64,000 nt of DNA from Ferribacterium limneticum (GCF_020510625.1 NZ_CP075191.1:1464001-1528000); one strand, 5' to 3'. Counted from the stretch's first letter, positions 1 through 15,269 are shown. Notes: generated by a model from the sequence alone, not told the origin. Program-made: numbers and translations.

Positions 1-439
1 ACTTGGTCAGCAGGCGGATTTCGCTGGCCTGGATTGACAGTTCGCCAGTCTTGGTCTTCATCAGGCTGCCGGTGACGCCGATGATGTCACCCAGGTCCCA
101 GGTCTTGAAGTCGGCATAGACCTCTTCACCGACGCGGTCGCGGGTGATGTAAAGCTGGATGCGGCCGGACAGGTCCTGAATGGTGGCGAAGGATGCCTTG
201 CCCATGACGCGCTTGAGCATCATGCGGCCGCCCAGCTTGACTTCAACCGGCAGACCTTCGAGTTCTTCCGCCGTCTTCTCGCCATAGCCTTCGAGGACCT
301 TGGCCGCGGTGTTCTCGCGCTGGAAGTCGTTCGGGAAGGCTTTCCCGGTCTTGCGCCACTCGGCCAGTTTGGCGCGGCGCTCGGCGATGAGCTGGTTTTC
401 GTCTTGCTGGACCGGGGCTTGCTGTTCGGGGTTGGACAT
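1..439 (-). CDS. lysS: Lysine--tRNA ligase, N-terminal part (runs off the window)
   Basis: Class II lysyl-tRNA synthetase, which charges tRNA-Lys in the cytoplasm. Only the first 146 residues are present; the gene continues beyond position 1. The visible part starts with a short charged extension (MSNPEQQ...), then the stretch ENQLIAERRAKLAEWR typical of LysS N-termini. An OB-fold anticodon-binding domain follows, with landmarks such as GGRMMLKRVMGKASF and IQDLSGRIQLY. The ATG at 439 is preceded by AAGGATTCTTC, a usable ribosome-binding site. In many proteobacteria prfB and lysS are adjacent. Here prfB lies about 4 kb upstream on the same strand, with three genes between them. Identification rests on the N-terminal domain only but is firm. 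Confidence 0.93.
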   Translation of the reverse strand, partial: MSNPEQQAPVQQDENQLIAERRAKLAEWRKTGKAFPNDFQRENTAAKVLEGYGEKTAEELEGLPVEVKLGGRMMLKRVMGKASFATIQDLSGRIQLYITRDRVGEEVYADFKTWDLGDIIGVTGSLMKTKTGELSIQASEIRLLTK

Positions 440-462
440 GAAGAATCCTTGGATGCGATGAG

Positions 463-480
463 TAAGCCGACTATGGCTTA
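463..480. promoter_or_regulatory. Inverted repeat in the lysS / hybrid kinase divergent region
   Basis: A perfect 6-bp inverted repeat, TAAGCC-N6-GGCTTA, lies in the 164-bp gap between the divergent starts of lysS (439) and the hybrid kinase (604). The right arm runs into TTAGAAT, which could serve as a weak -10 element for the kinase. It could be an operator or a small hairpin; no regulator is suggested by context. Confidence 0.3.
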
Positions 481-603
481 GAATCCGTAATTTTCGCCGA
501 TTACACCCGGTTGGAACAAGGGCAAAGCGTCCAAAATCCGCCTGCTGTGTGCTCGGTGCCTCAGGCAAAGTTGCCTGCGCATGAACAGAGTCGTGGGGGG
601 CCA

Positions 604-2889
<2,286 letters not shown>

Positions 2890-2894
2890 ACTGC

Positions 2895-3224
2895 TCAGGC
2901 GTTTGGACGGTGGATCGCTAGCCAGATGGTCTGCGTGTCTGGCGCCGTCCATTCGACACGGTGCCGGCGACCGGCGGCGATGTCGATATAGCTGCCCGGT
3001 TGCAGCAGTCGGGCTTCGCTTTCGTCCTCGAAGCGCAAGCTTGCTTCGCCGCTGATCAACAATACCCATTCGGCTTCGGGCTGCTCGTACCAGAATCCCG
3101 GCGGGCTGGAGTGGCCGGTCGAGACGATGCGTTGAACAACCAGTCCGGGTTCGGCCAGCAAGGTGGCGAATGCTTCGTCTTCGGTGCCGAGGGGCGGGAG
3201 ATTGGCGAACAGGTTGTCGAGCAT
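2895..3224 (-). CDS. Small cupin-domain protein
   Basis: A 109-residue single-domain cupin. The two cupin motifs are recognisable: the first around HSSPPGFWYEQPEAEWVLLISG (His, then Glu in the usual order) and the second around LLQPGSYIDIAAGRRHRVEWT, which provides the last His. Metal binding is therefore possible. Small cupins of this kind are often annotated as uncharacterised or as phosphomannose-isomerase-like; substrate and function cannot be read from the sequence. It is the last gene of the prfB - unknown - cupin series, starting 9 bp after the unknown gene's stop, and it converges with the hybrid kinase, leaving 5 bp between stops. Confidence 0.75.
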   Translation of the reverse strand: MLDNLFANLPPLGTEDEAFATLLAEPGLVVQRIVSTGHSSPPGFWYEQPEAEWVLLISGEASLRFEDESEARLLQPGSYIDIAAGRRHRVEWTAPDTQTIWLAIHRPNA

Positions 3225-3233
3225 GGTGGCTGA

Positions 3234-4463
3234 TTACCGATAGAGCGGGAGGGTGTCCAGGCGGCGTTCGATCTCATGGGTCATGGCCTTGAACTGCGGG
3301 CTTTCATGGCTGGCGAAACGGCGCTTGAATTCAGGTTCGTGCAGGTATTCCGGAAGGTCGCCGACAGCCGGGAGAAGTTGCTCATCGGATAGCCCCCCTT
3401 TTATTTTTTTCTGCAGCGCTTCGGGGTTCCTGAGCAAGGTTTCGCCAAAGCGGGTGCCCGCCCGGTCGGCAGCCAGATCAATGAAGGAAAAGCCGCTACC
3501 GCGCCTGGCGTCTTCCAGTTCCTTATAGAGGCCGATGGCATCGGCCACCGGCTCGCCGGTCCAAGCGGCGAAGGCGGCCGAGATGACGAAATGCTGGGCC
3601 AGATCGTGGCGCCCGGCCAGGGTGATATTGACCCAGCGCACGCGCGGCCAGTTTCGGGCGGCGGGCACCAGGGCCGCCAGATCCTTGTCGGCCAGATGGC
3701 TGCTCAGAACCAGCAGAGTGGCTCGTCCCTGTTTGAGCGGGTCGCCGGACGCAGGAAGCATGGCCTTGAGAACGTCGGACAGGATGATTCGCGAGCCTGG
3801 CGCGCGATGGGCAACGAGCGCTGCCAGCGAGCCCCGGGCTTCGCGCAGGCGGGCAATGTCGTCCGGCGACAAGGCCACCGCACGCGCCCGGTCGAGGATG
3901 CCCGGTTCCCAGATGTAGGTAATCGATACCGTGGCTTGTGACTGGTTGAAGGAAATGTGCTGAATGGCGTTTTCGGCCATCAGCCATTCACGGTCGAAGC
4001 CAAGCGCAGCCACTGCCTTGGTGAAAACAAATTCGACCAAGGCGGGCGGCACAGCAATGGCGCCTAGCCTGGCATCGACGATGCGCAGCTTGCCATCGAC
4101 CGTATGGGCCAGCGCGCGCAGGTTCAGGAAGCGCTTGCCGGGCAGCGTGAAGGTGATGCGAACCTCTCCGGTATCGTCGATCAGAGCCAGGGCGCCGCGG
4201 GCATGCAGATACCGGCTGGCCGCATAGTTGATGCCTTCGTCGATCAGGGCGGCGGGAATCGCCAGGGTGCGGATTTCGCCGGCTTGCTGGCGCCGCGGAT
4301 CGTTGGCGGCGAGGAGGTGTTTTGCCTGAGCCACCGAAGCCGGAGAGATTACTTCGCCGCGGTCGACCAGCGCTTGCGGGTCGGTGGCAAAAAGAATCAG
4401 CGCTGCCGCTACGCTGAGCGGCAGCAACAGGGTGATTACCAGCCATTTGAGGAAGCGCCTCAT
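3234..4463 (-). CDS. Uncharacterised membrane-anchored protein
   Basis: A 409-residue protein that I do not recognise. It starts with MRRFLKW followed by one hydrophobic segment (about residues 8-27), consistent with an inner-membrane anchor or uncleaved signal, so most of the chain should lie in the periplasm. The C-terminal third contains GSGFSFIDLAADRAGTRFGE, a motif suggestive of a globular conserved domain. The rest has alternating strand-like segments (EVRITFTLPGKRF, ATVSITYIW). It starts 18 bp downstream of prfB and the cupin follows after 9 bp, so co-transcription with prfB is likely. Codon use matches its neighbours. It is a genuine gene of unknown function. Confidence 0.7.
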   Translation of the reverse strand: MRRFLKWLVITLLLPLSVAAALILFATDPQALVDRGEVISPASVAQAKHLLAANDPRRQQAGEIRTLAIPAALIDEGINYAASRYLHARGALALIDDTGEVRITFTLPGKRFLNLRALAHTVDGKLRIVDARLGAIAVPPALVEFVFTKAVAALGFDREWLMAENAIQHISFNQSQATVSITYIWEPGILDRARAVALSPDDIARLREARGSLAALVAHRAPGSRIILSDVLKAMLPASGDPLKQGRATLLVLSSHLADKDLAALVPAARNWPRVRWVNITLAGRHDLAQHFVISAAFAAWTGEPVADAIGLYKELEDARRGSGFSFIDLAADRAGTRFGETLLRNPEALQKKIKGGLSDEQLLPAVGDLPEYLHEPEFKRRFASHESPQFKAMTHEIERRLDTLPLYR

Positions 4464-4481
4464 CGGCTGGCAATCACTGCC

Positions 4482-5586
4482 TTAAACGCCTTGCTTCAGG
4501 CTGGCCTCGATGAAGGGATCGAGGTCGCCATCGAGCACGGCCTGGGTGTTGCCGGTTTCGTGGTTGGTGCGCAGATCCTTGATGCGCGACTGGTCGAGCA
4601 CGTAGGAGCGGATCTGGTGGCCCCAGCCGATGTCGGACTTGGCGTCTTCCAGCTTCTGCTGCTCGGCCTGCTGCTTGCGCAGTTCGAACTCGTAGATGCG
4701 GGCGCGCAGCATCTGCCAGGCTTCGTCGCGGTTGCGGTGCTGCGAACGGTCGTTCTGGCACTGCACAACGATGCCGGTCGGGACGTGGGTCAGACGCACG
4801 GCGGAGTCGGTCTTGTTGATGTGCTGACCGCCGGCGCCGGAAGCGCGGTAGGTGTCGGTGCGCACGTCGGCCGGGTTGATGTTGATCTCGATCGAGTCAT
4901 CGACTTCCGGGAAGACGAAAACGCTGGTAAACGACGTATGGCGGCGGGCGTTGGAGTCGAACGGCGACTTGCGAACCAGGCGATGGATGCCGGTTTCGGT
5001 GCGCAGCGTGCCGTAGGCGTAATCGCCGGTGAACTTGACGGTGGCACTCTTCAGGCCGGCGACGTCGCCTTCGGATTCTTCCATCACCTCGACGGTGAAC
5101 CCCTTCTTCTCGCCGTACTTCAAGTACATGCGCAGCAGCATCGAGGCCCAGTCCTGGGCTTCGGTACCACCCGCGCCGGCCTGGATTTCCAGAAAGCAGG
5201 GCATCGGGTCGGACGGGTTGTTGAACATGCGGCGGAATTCGAGGGCGGCGACCTTGGCTTCGATCTCGGCGTTATCGGCCTCGACGGCGAGCAGGGTGTC
5301 TTCGTCGCCATCTTCCTTGCCCATGTCGAACAGCTCGCGGCCGTCGTTGAGGCCGGTGGCGACTTCTTCCAGCACCAGCACGATGTTTTCCAGCGATTTC
5401 TTCTCGCGCCCGAGCTCTTGGGCGCGCTTGGCGTCGTCCCAGATCTTCGGGTCTTCCATCTCCTGGGTGAGGAGGGTCAGGCGCTCGCGTTTCTGATCGT
5501 AGTCAAAGATACCTCCGCAGCTCGGCGGCGCGCTGCGCCAGATCGTCGAGCTTGTTGGAGATGCTGTTGATGTGTTCGGCTTCCAT
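4482..5586 (-). CDS. prfB: Peptide chain release factor 2 (programmed +1 frameshift)
   Basis: RF2 recognises UGA and UAA stop codons and triggers peptidyl-tRNA hydrolysis on the ribosome. The protein is read in two frames: 27 codons from the ATG at 5586, then an in-frame TGA (5505-5503), which must be bypassed by a +1 shift to continue for 340 residues, 367 in all, close to the usual 365. The GGQ catalytic motif is present ([13 protein letters not shown]), as is the SPF tripeptide that reads UGA (VRKSPFDSN). A -10 sequence TATAAT (minus strand, 5623-5618) lies about 32 bp upstream of the ATG. The gene heads a likely operon with the unknown 409-residue protein and the cupin. An annotation that ignores the frameshift would start falsely at the internal ATG at 5459. 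Confidence 0.96.
5503..5520 (-). other. Programmed +1 frameshift site of prfB
   Basis: On the minus strand the sequence reads CTGCGGAGGTATCTTTGAC. This contains the classical elements: an internal Shine-Dalgarno-like GGAGG/AGG, the slippery CTT codon, an in-frame TGA and a following C. Shifting +1 at CTT T changes the frame to GAC TAC GAT and joins the N-terminal 27 codons to the main reading frame. This is the known autoregulatory device of prfB: low RF2 slows termination at the TGA and raises frameshifting. Confidence 0.95.
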
Positions 5587-5617
5587 GATGGGGCGTCCAG
5601 ATACTTGAAAACCGGAC

Positions 5618-5665
5618 ATTATAAAGGTTTAGGGCAGGTCATCGCATGGCAACATGCGGCCGCAT
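5618..5665 (-). promoter_or_regulatory. prfB promoter region and GCGGCCGC palindrome
   Basis: In the 204-bp divergent gap between prfB and nifJ the minus strand carries a perfect -10 hexamer TATAAT at 5623-5618, with no good -35. The expected transcript would have a leader of about 25 nt before the prfB ATG. About 30 bp further upstream is a perfect 12-bp palindrome ATGCGGCCGCAT (5654-5665) followed on the plus strand by TATTTTTC. It could be an operator shared by the two divergent genes. I see no clear FNR box for nifJ. Confidence 0.4.
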
Positions 5666-5790
5666 ATTTTTCATTCCGGATGGCTGAAATGCTTGCTGCG
5701 CGGGCGTAGAATCAAGGTGCTGCGCCGCAACAAAATCAAGTGGAAGCAATCACCTCCCAGGGCGGCACACCTTTCAGGGCAGGATTGAAC

Positions 5791-9418
<3,628 letters not shown>

Positions 9419-9426
<8 letters not shown>

Positions 9427-10429
9427 TCTGTCAACGACCTACCTCGGCCTGTCGCTGAAAAATCCGCTGGTGCCGTCATCAACCCCGCTCAGCCACGATC
9501 TGGATGCCGTGCTGCATCTCGAAGATGCCGGTGCCGCAGCCATCGTCATGCATTCACTGTTTGAAGAGGATGTGCGCCACGACGAGCAGATGATCGACCG
9601 TTTCCTGGTGCACCCCGACACTTTCGGCGAGGCCGCCGGCCATCTGCCTTTCGGCCACGACTACCAGAGCCGGCTCGATAGCTATCTCGAACAGATCCAG
9701 CGCCTCAAGTCGCGCCTGTCCATCCCGGTGATCGCCAGCCTGAATGGCTCATCGCTGAGCGGCTGGGTTGAGCTGGGCAAGGAAATGCAGGGGGCAGGGG
9801 CCGATGCCCTTGAACTGAACGCCTGGTACATGCCGAGCGATCCGAAAGTTTCCTGCGAGGCCATCGAGGATCACCACCTCTCCTTGCTGCAGGAGTTGAA
9901 GACGACGGTCAGCATTCCAATCGGCATGAAGCTCTCGCCCTTCTTCTCTTCTCTGCCGCATTTCGTCCATCAGATCGAAAACGCCGGAGCGGCGGGGGTT
10001 TCGCTGTTCAACCGCTTTTTCCAGCCCGATATCGATCTCGAAACCTTGAGTGTGGTCGATCGCGTGCAACTGTCGTCGTCGGCCGACACCCTGCTGGCCA
10101 TGCGCTGGATCGCCATCCTGCGTGGCAGCACCAGGCTGTCGCTTGCCGCTACCGGTGGCGTTCATGCCGCGGAAGATGCCTTGAAAATGCTGCTGGCCGG
10201 CGCCGACGTGGTGCACATGGCCAGCGCCCTGCTCAAACGCGGCCCCCAGGCGCTGAGCGAGGTCCTCGCGGGTATGGCGCGCTGGCTCGATGAGCGTGAA
10301 TACACTTCGGTGGCGCAGATGAAAGGCTCGATGAGCCAGCAGAATTCACCGAACCCGAGTGCCTTTGCGCGGGCTGCTTATTTGCATGCGCTGGATTCGT
10401 TCACGCCGCCGGCGGGCGTGCGTTACTGA
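9419..10429 (+). CDS. Dihydroorotate dehydrogenase-like flavoprotein coupled to nifJ
   Basis: A 336-residue TIM-barrel flavoprotein of the dihydroorotate dehydrogenase superfamily. It begins LSTTYLGLSLKNPLVPSSTPLS, the usual entry to this fold, and has the phosphate-binding region AATGGVHAAEDALKMLLAGADVV. Genes of this type occur next to nifJ in many bacteria, and the start lies inside the nifJ stop (8-bp overlap). A role accessory to pyruvate:ferredoxin oxidoreductase is therefore more likely than pyrimidine synthesis, but the reaction is unknown to me. A strong terminator follows 25 bp after the stop. Confidence 0.85.
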
Positions 10430-10453
10430 TCGGATAAGGCAGTGATCCGCTAC

Positions 10454-10478
10454 AAGGGGGCGTGCCGCCCCCTTTTTT
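10454..10478 (+). terminator. Rho-independent terminator between nifJ operon and recJ
   Basis: Stem AAGGGGGC / GCCCCCTT (10454-10461 and 10467-10474) with loop GTGCC, followed by TTTT. It ends the nifJ operon and overlaps the last bases of convergent recJ. The leading AA can give UU on the other strand, so it may act weakly in both directions. Confidence 0.9.
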
Positions 10479-12165
10479 ATTCCAGATGCTCAACCATCAG
10501 TTGCGGGCTTTCGACGCCCATGTATTCGTTGATCGCCAGCCGGTAGGCGACGCGGGTGCGGCTGCCCGGTTGGGTGCTGAAGTTGAACTGGATGGCATCG
10601 ATCCGGGTGTCGCCTTTGCGCAGGCGCAGCTTGAGGTGCTTTTCCTTGAGCACGCGCTGCTGTTCGACGTCGAAATCGTCCATGAACAACGGCGCCGGGA
10701 AGCCTTGGCCCCAGATTTCGTTTTCCAGCAGGCGGGCGGTTTCCAGCGAGATGTAGCCGCCTTCTAGGTTGCCGTCAGTTTCCAGCGTGCGGGTGAGGTC
10801 GGCCGGGGCGAGCAGTTCAGCCGCAACTTCCGCGAAGAGCTGGCTGAATCGCTCGAAGTCTTCTTCCTTGAGTGTTGCGCCGGCTGCCATGGCGTGGCCG
10901 CCAAAGCGGACGAGCAGGCCGGGGGCGCGCTTGGCGACGAGATCGAGCGCATCGCGCAGGTGCAGGCCGGGAATCGAGCGACCGGAACCCTTGACGATAC
11001 CGCCTTCGCCCGGGGCGAAGGCGAAGACCGGGCGGTGCAGCTTGTCCTTGATGCGCGAAGCGAGGATGCCGACCACGCCTTCGTGCCAGCTCGCGTCGAA
11101 CAGGGCGATACCGGGGGCGGCGTTGGCGACGTCCAGCGATTCGAGCAGGATTAGCGCCTGCTCCTGCATGCCGGCTTCGATTTCGCGACGTTCGCGGTTC
11201 AACGTGTCGAGTTCCTGGGCGATTTGCAGGGCGCGGCTCGGGTCATCGGTGAGCAGGCATTCAACGCCGAGGCGCATGTCGGCCAGCCGGCCGGCGGCGT
11301 TCAGCCGGGGGCCGAGCAGGAAGCCGAGGTCGAAGGCGGTGGCGCGCTTCGGGTCGCGGGCGGCGGCCTTGAACAGGGCGGCGATGCCGGGCTGCATCTG
11401 GCCAGCGCGCATCCGCTTCAGGCCCTGGCTGACCAGGATGCGGTTGTTGCGATCCAGTTTGACGACGTCGGCGACGGTGCCGAGGGCGACGAGGTCGAGC
11501 AGGTTGGCGAAATTGGGTTCCGGGCGATCGGCAAAATAACCGCGTTCGCGCAACTCGGCGCGCAGGGCGAGCATGACGTAGAACATGACGCCGACACCGG
11601 CGATGCATTTCGACGGGAAATCGCAGCCGGGCTGGTTCGGGTTCACGATGCAGTCGGCGTCAGGCAGCGTTGCCGCCGGCAGATGATGGTCGGTAATCAG
11701 CGTCGCGATGCCGTGCTGCTGGGCGCGGGCGACGCCTTCGAGGCTGGCGATGCCGTTGTCGACGGTGATGATCAGGTCGGGCGACTGCTCGGCGGCGACG
11801 TCGACGATTTCCGGCGACAGGCCGTAGCCCAGCTTGAAACGATCGGGCAGCAGAAAATCGACATCGGCACCCAGCGATTTCAGTGCACGTATGCCGACGG
11901 CCGTGGCGGTGGCGCCATCGCAATCGTAGTCGCCGATGATTAGCATCTTCGCTTCGGCCTCGATGGCATCGGCCAGTAATTGGGCGGCATCGGTGGCGTG
12001 AGTCAGCGCCGTGGGCGGAATCAGCGATTTCAGTTCGTAATCGAGTTCCGACTTGTCCTTGATACCGCGGGCGGCATAAAGCCGGGCAAGCAGCGGGTGC
12101 AGGCCTTGCTGCTCGAGCTGCCAGACGACGCGGGGCGAGCTGCTGCGGGTGGTGATATTGGTCAC
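10477..12165 (-). CDS. recJ: Single-stranded-DNA-specific 5'-3' exonuclease RecJ
   Basis: RecJ degrades single-stranded DNA 5' to 3' in RecF-pathway recombination and in base-excision and mismatch repair. 562 residues, near the usual 577. The DHH phosphoesterase motifs are intact: DYDCDGATATAVG (motif I), VDNGIAS and TDHHLPA, with the DHHA1 motif GGHAMAAGATL near residue 395. The open frame continues upstream in the same frame, but the added residues do not resemble RecJ. I chose the GTG at 12165, which forms a 4-bp GTGA overlap with the stop of the upstream RpfE-type gene. That overlap implies translational coupling; pairing of recJ with rpfE is a known arrangement. Confidence 0.95.
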   Translation of the reverse strand: MTNITTRSSSPRVVWQLEQQGLHPLLARLYAARGIKDKSELDYELKSLIPPTALTHATDAAQLLADAIEAEAKMLIIGDYDCDGATATAVGIRALKSLGADVDFLLPDRFKLGYGLSPEIVDVAAEQSPDLIITVDNGIASLEGVARAQQHGIATLITDHHLPAATLPDADCIVNPNQPGCDFPSKCIAGVGVMFYVMLALRAELRERGYFADRPEPNFANLLDLVALGTVADVVKLDRNNRILVSQGLKRMRAGQMQPGIAALFKAAARDPKRATAFDLGFLLGPRLNAAGRLADMRLGVECLLTDDPSRALQIAQELDTLNRERREIEAGMQEQALILLESLDVANAAPGIALFDASWHEGVVGILASRIKDKLHRPVFAFAPGEGGIVKGSGRSIPGLHLRDALDLVAKRAPGLLVRFGGHAMAAGATLKEEDFERFSQLFAEVAAELLAPADLTRTLETDGNLEGGYISLETARLLENEIWGQGFPAPLFMDDFDVEQQRVLKEKHLKLRLRKGDTRIDAIQFNFSTQPGSRTRVAYRLAINEYMGVESPQLMVEHLE

Positions 12166-13199
12166 GTGGGGGTTCCTTCGGCCAGATCCTTGGCAAGCGT
12201 GGCGAGCGGGTGCGGCTTGCGCCAGAATTTCCAGCGGTCCTTGCCGTGCAGTGTCCAGGTCAACTGGCCGTAGATGGTCGGGGCAACGATGGTCAGTGTT
12301 TCGACCTGACGGCTGAGTGCAGCACGTAGCGGTACGAACCAGTCGCTGTCCAGCTTTTGCCAGGCATCCCGCCAGCCCGGGCCATCTTCGTAAAGCACGG
12401 GGGGCAACAGACTGTCGAGGACAACGAGCTGGTTTTGTTCGGCTGCAGCGTTCGCCAGGAGGGCGGCCAGTCCGTTCGGGCAAGGCTGGGTCGGCGTGCC
12501 ACTGGCACAGGCCAGGCCGGTGGCCAGCGGGTTGCTGCTCCAGACGGTGGAATAGTCGGGTTTCGCCAAGGTCGGCAAAGTGCCGCCGCCCCACAGCCAC
12601 AGGCTGTTGACGGCCGGTTTGCCTTCCGCTTGCCGCCGTTCGTTGACCGGGTGGCCGTGCAGGTACATCTGGACTTCGTTCAGCCAGCGCGTCAGTACGC
12701 CATTTTTGTCCGTCAGTTCGTTGTCCAGGCGACGGCCGGCGATGGTGGAAAGTGGCTCGGCATGGTGATCGACCGGCGTATTCAGCCGCAGATACCAGCG
12801 CCGGGCCGTGCTGACGTGAAACTGGCCGATGTCGGCAAACTCGGCATTGAGCGAGGCAACGATGGCGTGCGCTTCATCCTCTTCCAGATCGAAGGCGCCG
12901 GCATCGGCCAGAATTATCCGTTCGTGATGAAAGCGCAGGTGCACCGGGTCGGCGCACAGCCAGTGGCCGTCGCCGGCGGGCTGGCTAGCGGTTTCCCCGA
13001 GCCGGCGCAGGGCGCCAAAGGGGGCGTTGTCGAGACCAAACTGGCGGGCGAGGGCGGTTTCGAAAGGCAGTTTGGCCTGGCGCTCGAAAGCGGCACGGGC
13101 GGCCAGCCATTCGAATCCCGGGGCAGCGAGTTTCCCGAGCGTCAGTTGGTCATTCGGTTCAGGCCAGATTAGTTCTGGGACAAGCAGGGTGAGGCGCAC
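12162..13199 (-). CDS. rpfE: RpfE-type regulatory protein (uncharacterised)
   Basis: About 345 residues, resembling the uncharacterised RpfE family named after the Xanthomonas rpf locus, where it also neighbours recJ. Recognisable segments are LLVPELIWPEP at the start, YLRLNTP, NELTDKNG..RWLNEVQMYLHGHPVN, and SLWLWGGG followed later by VVLDSLLPP. The layout of a Trp/Gly-rich LWLWGGG motif and conserved HPVN suggests an enzyme of the alkaline-phosphatase or phosphoglycerate-mutase type, but that is a guess. The start is uncertain: GTG at 13199 gives a family-like N-terminus but has no clear ribosome-binding site. A -10-like TACACT is at 13235-13230. The name reflects similarity and context; the function is unknown. 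Confidence 0.7.
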   Translation of the reverse strand: MRLTLLVPELIWPEPNDQLTLGKLAAPGFEWLAARAAFERQAKLPFETALARQFGLDNAPFGALRRLGETASQPAGDGHWLCADPVHLRFHHERIILADAGAFDLEEDEAHAIVASLNAEFADIGQFHVSTARRWYLRLNTPVDHHAEPLSTIAGRRLDNELTDKNGVLTRWLNEVQMYLHGHPVNERRQAEGKPAVNSLWLWGGGTLPTLAKPDYSTVWSSNPLATGLACASGTPTQPCPNGLAALLANAAAEQNQLVVLDSLLPPVLYEDGPGWRDAWQKLDSDWFVPLRAALSRQVETLTIVAPTIYGQLTWTLHGKDRWKFWRKPHPLATLAKDLAEGTPT

Positions 13200-13268
13200 G
13201 GGCAGCAGGCAAGGGGTTGGCAACCAAAAAGTGTACCATAGCGACTTTCCCCGCCCGGTGTTATACGC

Positions 13269-14516
13269 ATGGCATTGCCTTACGAGCTGTTGATCGGCCT
13301 GCGCTATACGCGCGCCAAACGACGCAATCATTTCATTTCATTCATTTCGCTGATCTCGATGCTCGGCATTGGCCTCGGTGTGGCCGCGCTGATCGTCGTG
13401 CTGTCGGTGATGAACGGCTTCCAGAAAGAATTGCGGACACGCATTCTCGGGGTCGCTTCGCACATCCAGATCACGGGTATCAGCGGCGAACTGCCCAACT
13501 GGCCGGCGGTGGCCGAGCAGGCGATGAAGCATCCGGAAGTCAGGGCGAGCGCGCCTTTCGTGCAGTCGCAGGGGATGTTCACCGTTGATGGCACGGTCAA
13601 GGGAACGATCGTCCGCGGCATCCTGCCCGATCAGGAAGATCGGGTGGCTGATTTCCGCAAGACCATCCAGAGCGGCAGCCTCGACGATCTGCGGCCGGGT
13701 GAGTTCGGCGTCGTGCTCGGTGCTGATCTGGCCCGTTCTCTGCGTGTCTTTACCGGCGACAAGGTGACCCTGATTGCGCCGCAGGGCACGGTGACGCCGG
13801 CTGGCGTCGTGCCGCGCCTGAAATCGTTCAAAGTGGTCGGCATCTTCGAGGTCGGCATGTATGAGTACGACTCGGGGCTGGCGCTGATCAACCTTGAAGA
13901 TGCGCAGAAGCTTTACCAGATGGAAGACCGGGTCAGTGGCGTGCGGCTGAAGGTTGACGATCTCTTCCAGGCGCCGCGTATTGCCCGCGAACTCGTCCGT
14001 TACATCGATGCCGATGCCTACCTGAACGACTGGACCAAGAGCCACGCCAATTTCTTCCGCGCCGTGCAGATCGAGAAGAACATGATGTTCATCATCCTGT
14101 CGCTGATCGTTGCCGTCGCAGCCTTCAACCTTGTGTCGACGCTGGTCATGGCGGTGACCGACAAACAGGCCGACATCGCCATCCTGCGCACGCTGGGGGC
14201 GCGGCCACTGTCGATCATGGGAATTTTTGTCATCCAGGGGGCGCTGGTCGGTTTCATCGGGCTGGGCCTGGGGATCGTTGGCGGCGTGCTGCTGGCGCTG
14301 AATATCGATGTCGTGGTGCCGTTTATCGAAAGAATGCTCGGCGTGCATTTCCTCTCGAAAGAGGTTTATTACATTTCCGACCTACCTTCCGAGTTGTTGT
14401 GGAGCGATGTCTGGGGCGTGACGCTGATTGCCTTCGTGCTGGCGCTGCTCGCCACGCTGTACCCCAGCTGGAAGGCATCGCGGGTCAATCCGGCGGAGGC
14501 GCTGCGCTATGAGTGA
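13269..14516 (+). CDS. lolC: Lipoprotein-releasing ABC transporter permease LolC/LolE
   Basis: Inner-membrane permease of the Lol system, which extracts outer-membrane lipoproteins from the inner membrane for LolA. 415 residues: a first membrane segment near residues 25-50 ([27 protein letters not shown], quoted in part), a large periplasmic MacB_PCD-type domain (about 55-265), then three membrane segments in the FtsX domain (about 270-400). The start [17 protein letters not shown] is typical of LolC/E. The ATG at 13269 lacks a good ribosome-binding site. Only one such permease gene precedes lolD and none follows, suggesting a single LolC/E-type (LolF-like) homodimer rather than LolC plus LolE. 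It overlaps lolD by 8 bp. Confidence 0.94.
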   Translation: MALPYELLIGLRYTRAKRRNHFISFISLISMLGIGLGVAALIVVLSVMNGFQKELRTRILGVASHIQITGISGELPNWPAVAEQAMKHPEVRASAPFVQSQGMFTVDGTVKGTIVRGILPDQEDRVADFRKTIQSGSLDDLRPGEFGVVLGADLARSLRVFTGDKVTLIAPQGTVTPAGVVPRLKSFKVVGIFEVGMYEYDSGLALINLEDAQKLYQMEDRVSGVRLKVDDLFQAPRIARELVRYIDADAYLNDWTKSHANFFRAVQIEKNMMFIILSLIVAVAAFNLVSTLVMAVTDKQADIAILRTLGARPLSIMGIFVIQGALVGFIGLGLGIVGGVLLALNIDVVVPFIERMLGVHFLSKEVYYISDLPSELLWSDVWGVTLIAFVLALLATLYPSWKASRVNPAEALRYE

Positions 14517-15186
14517 GCCCATTCTGATCGCCCGCGGGGTGTCCAAGGTGTTTCGCGGTGGCGGGCTGGAAGTGCCTGTCCTGTCCGGCATTGATCTGGT
14601 CGTTCAACCCGGCGAAACGGTGGCCATCATCGGCGCTTCCGGTTCCGGGAAAAGCACCCTGCTGCACCTGCTGGGTGGGCTGGATACGCCGTCGGCCGGT
14701 AGTGTGACGCTGATGGGGCGCGATTTTTCGTCGCTTGGCGAGGTGGATCGAGGCGACTGGCGCAACCGGCATCTTGGCTTCGTCTATCAGTTTCACCATT
14801 TGCTGGCCGAGTTTTCAGCCCTTGAAAATGTGGCCATGCCCTTGCTGATTCGCCGCATGGAGCGTCATGCGGCACTGGCCCAGGCGGCTGAAATCCTGAC
14901 GGCGGTCGGCCTGGGGCATCGGCTGGAACACCGGCCCGGCGAGCTATCCGGTGGCGAACGTCAGCGTGCCGCCATTGCCCGTGCCCTGGTCAGCGATCCA
15001 TCGTGTTTGCTGGCCGATGAACCAACAGGCAACCTGGATAGTCATACGGCATCAGTCGTCTTCGGTTTGCTGATAGAACGGGTTCGTCAGCAGCAGGTCA
15101 GCCTGATTGTGGTGACGCACGACCAGCAACTGGCGGCCAAGGCCGACCGGATACTCAATTTGAATGACGGCGTTCTCTGCGAATAA
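14509..15186 (+). CDS. lolD: Lipoprotein-releasing system ATP-binding protein LolD
   Basis: ATPase subunit of the Lol lipoprotein-release transporter, 225 residues. Walker A is GASGSGKST (about residue 42), the Q-loop region is [16 protein letters not shown], the signature is [15 protein letters not shown] and Walker B is [12 protein letters not shown]; all are intact. The motif [19 protein letters not shown] is characteristic of LolD within the MacB/LolD group. Its ATG (14509) lies inside the last codons of lolC, so the two are translationally coupled. An 83-bp AT-rich gap then precedes the chemoreceptor. Confidence 0.96.
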   Translation: MSEPILIARGVSKVFRGGGLEVPVLSGIDLVVQPGETVAIIGASGSGKSTLLHLLGGLDTPSAGSVTLMGRDFSSLGEVDRGDWRNRHLGFVYQFHHLLAEFSALENVAMPLLIRRMERHAALAQAAEILTAVGLGHRLEHRPGELSGGERQRAAIARALVSDPSCLLADEPTGNLDSHTASVVFGLLIERVRQQQVSLIVVTHDQQLAAKADRILNLNDGVLCE

Positions 15187-15269
15187 TTTAATAAATGTTA
15201 GATTGAAGAAAACTGTTTCAAATTAAAATCAACTATCGCCACTAGCACCTCCAGGTGAGGAGACCGTAA

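Noticed and set aside
4104..5570. 488-codon plus-strand frame over prfB
   Set aside because: Shadow of prfB and the unknown gene after it; Gly/Val/Gln-rich translation without family features.
13261..13266. TTATAC as a -10 for lolC
   Set aside because: It ends two bases before the ATG, too close for transcription to start upstream of the start codon.
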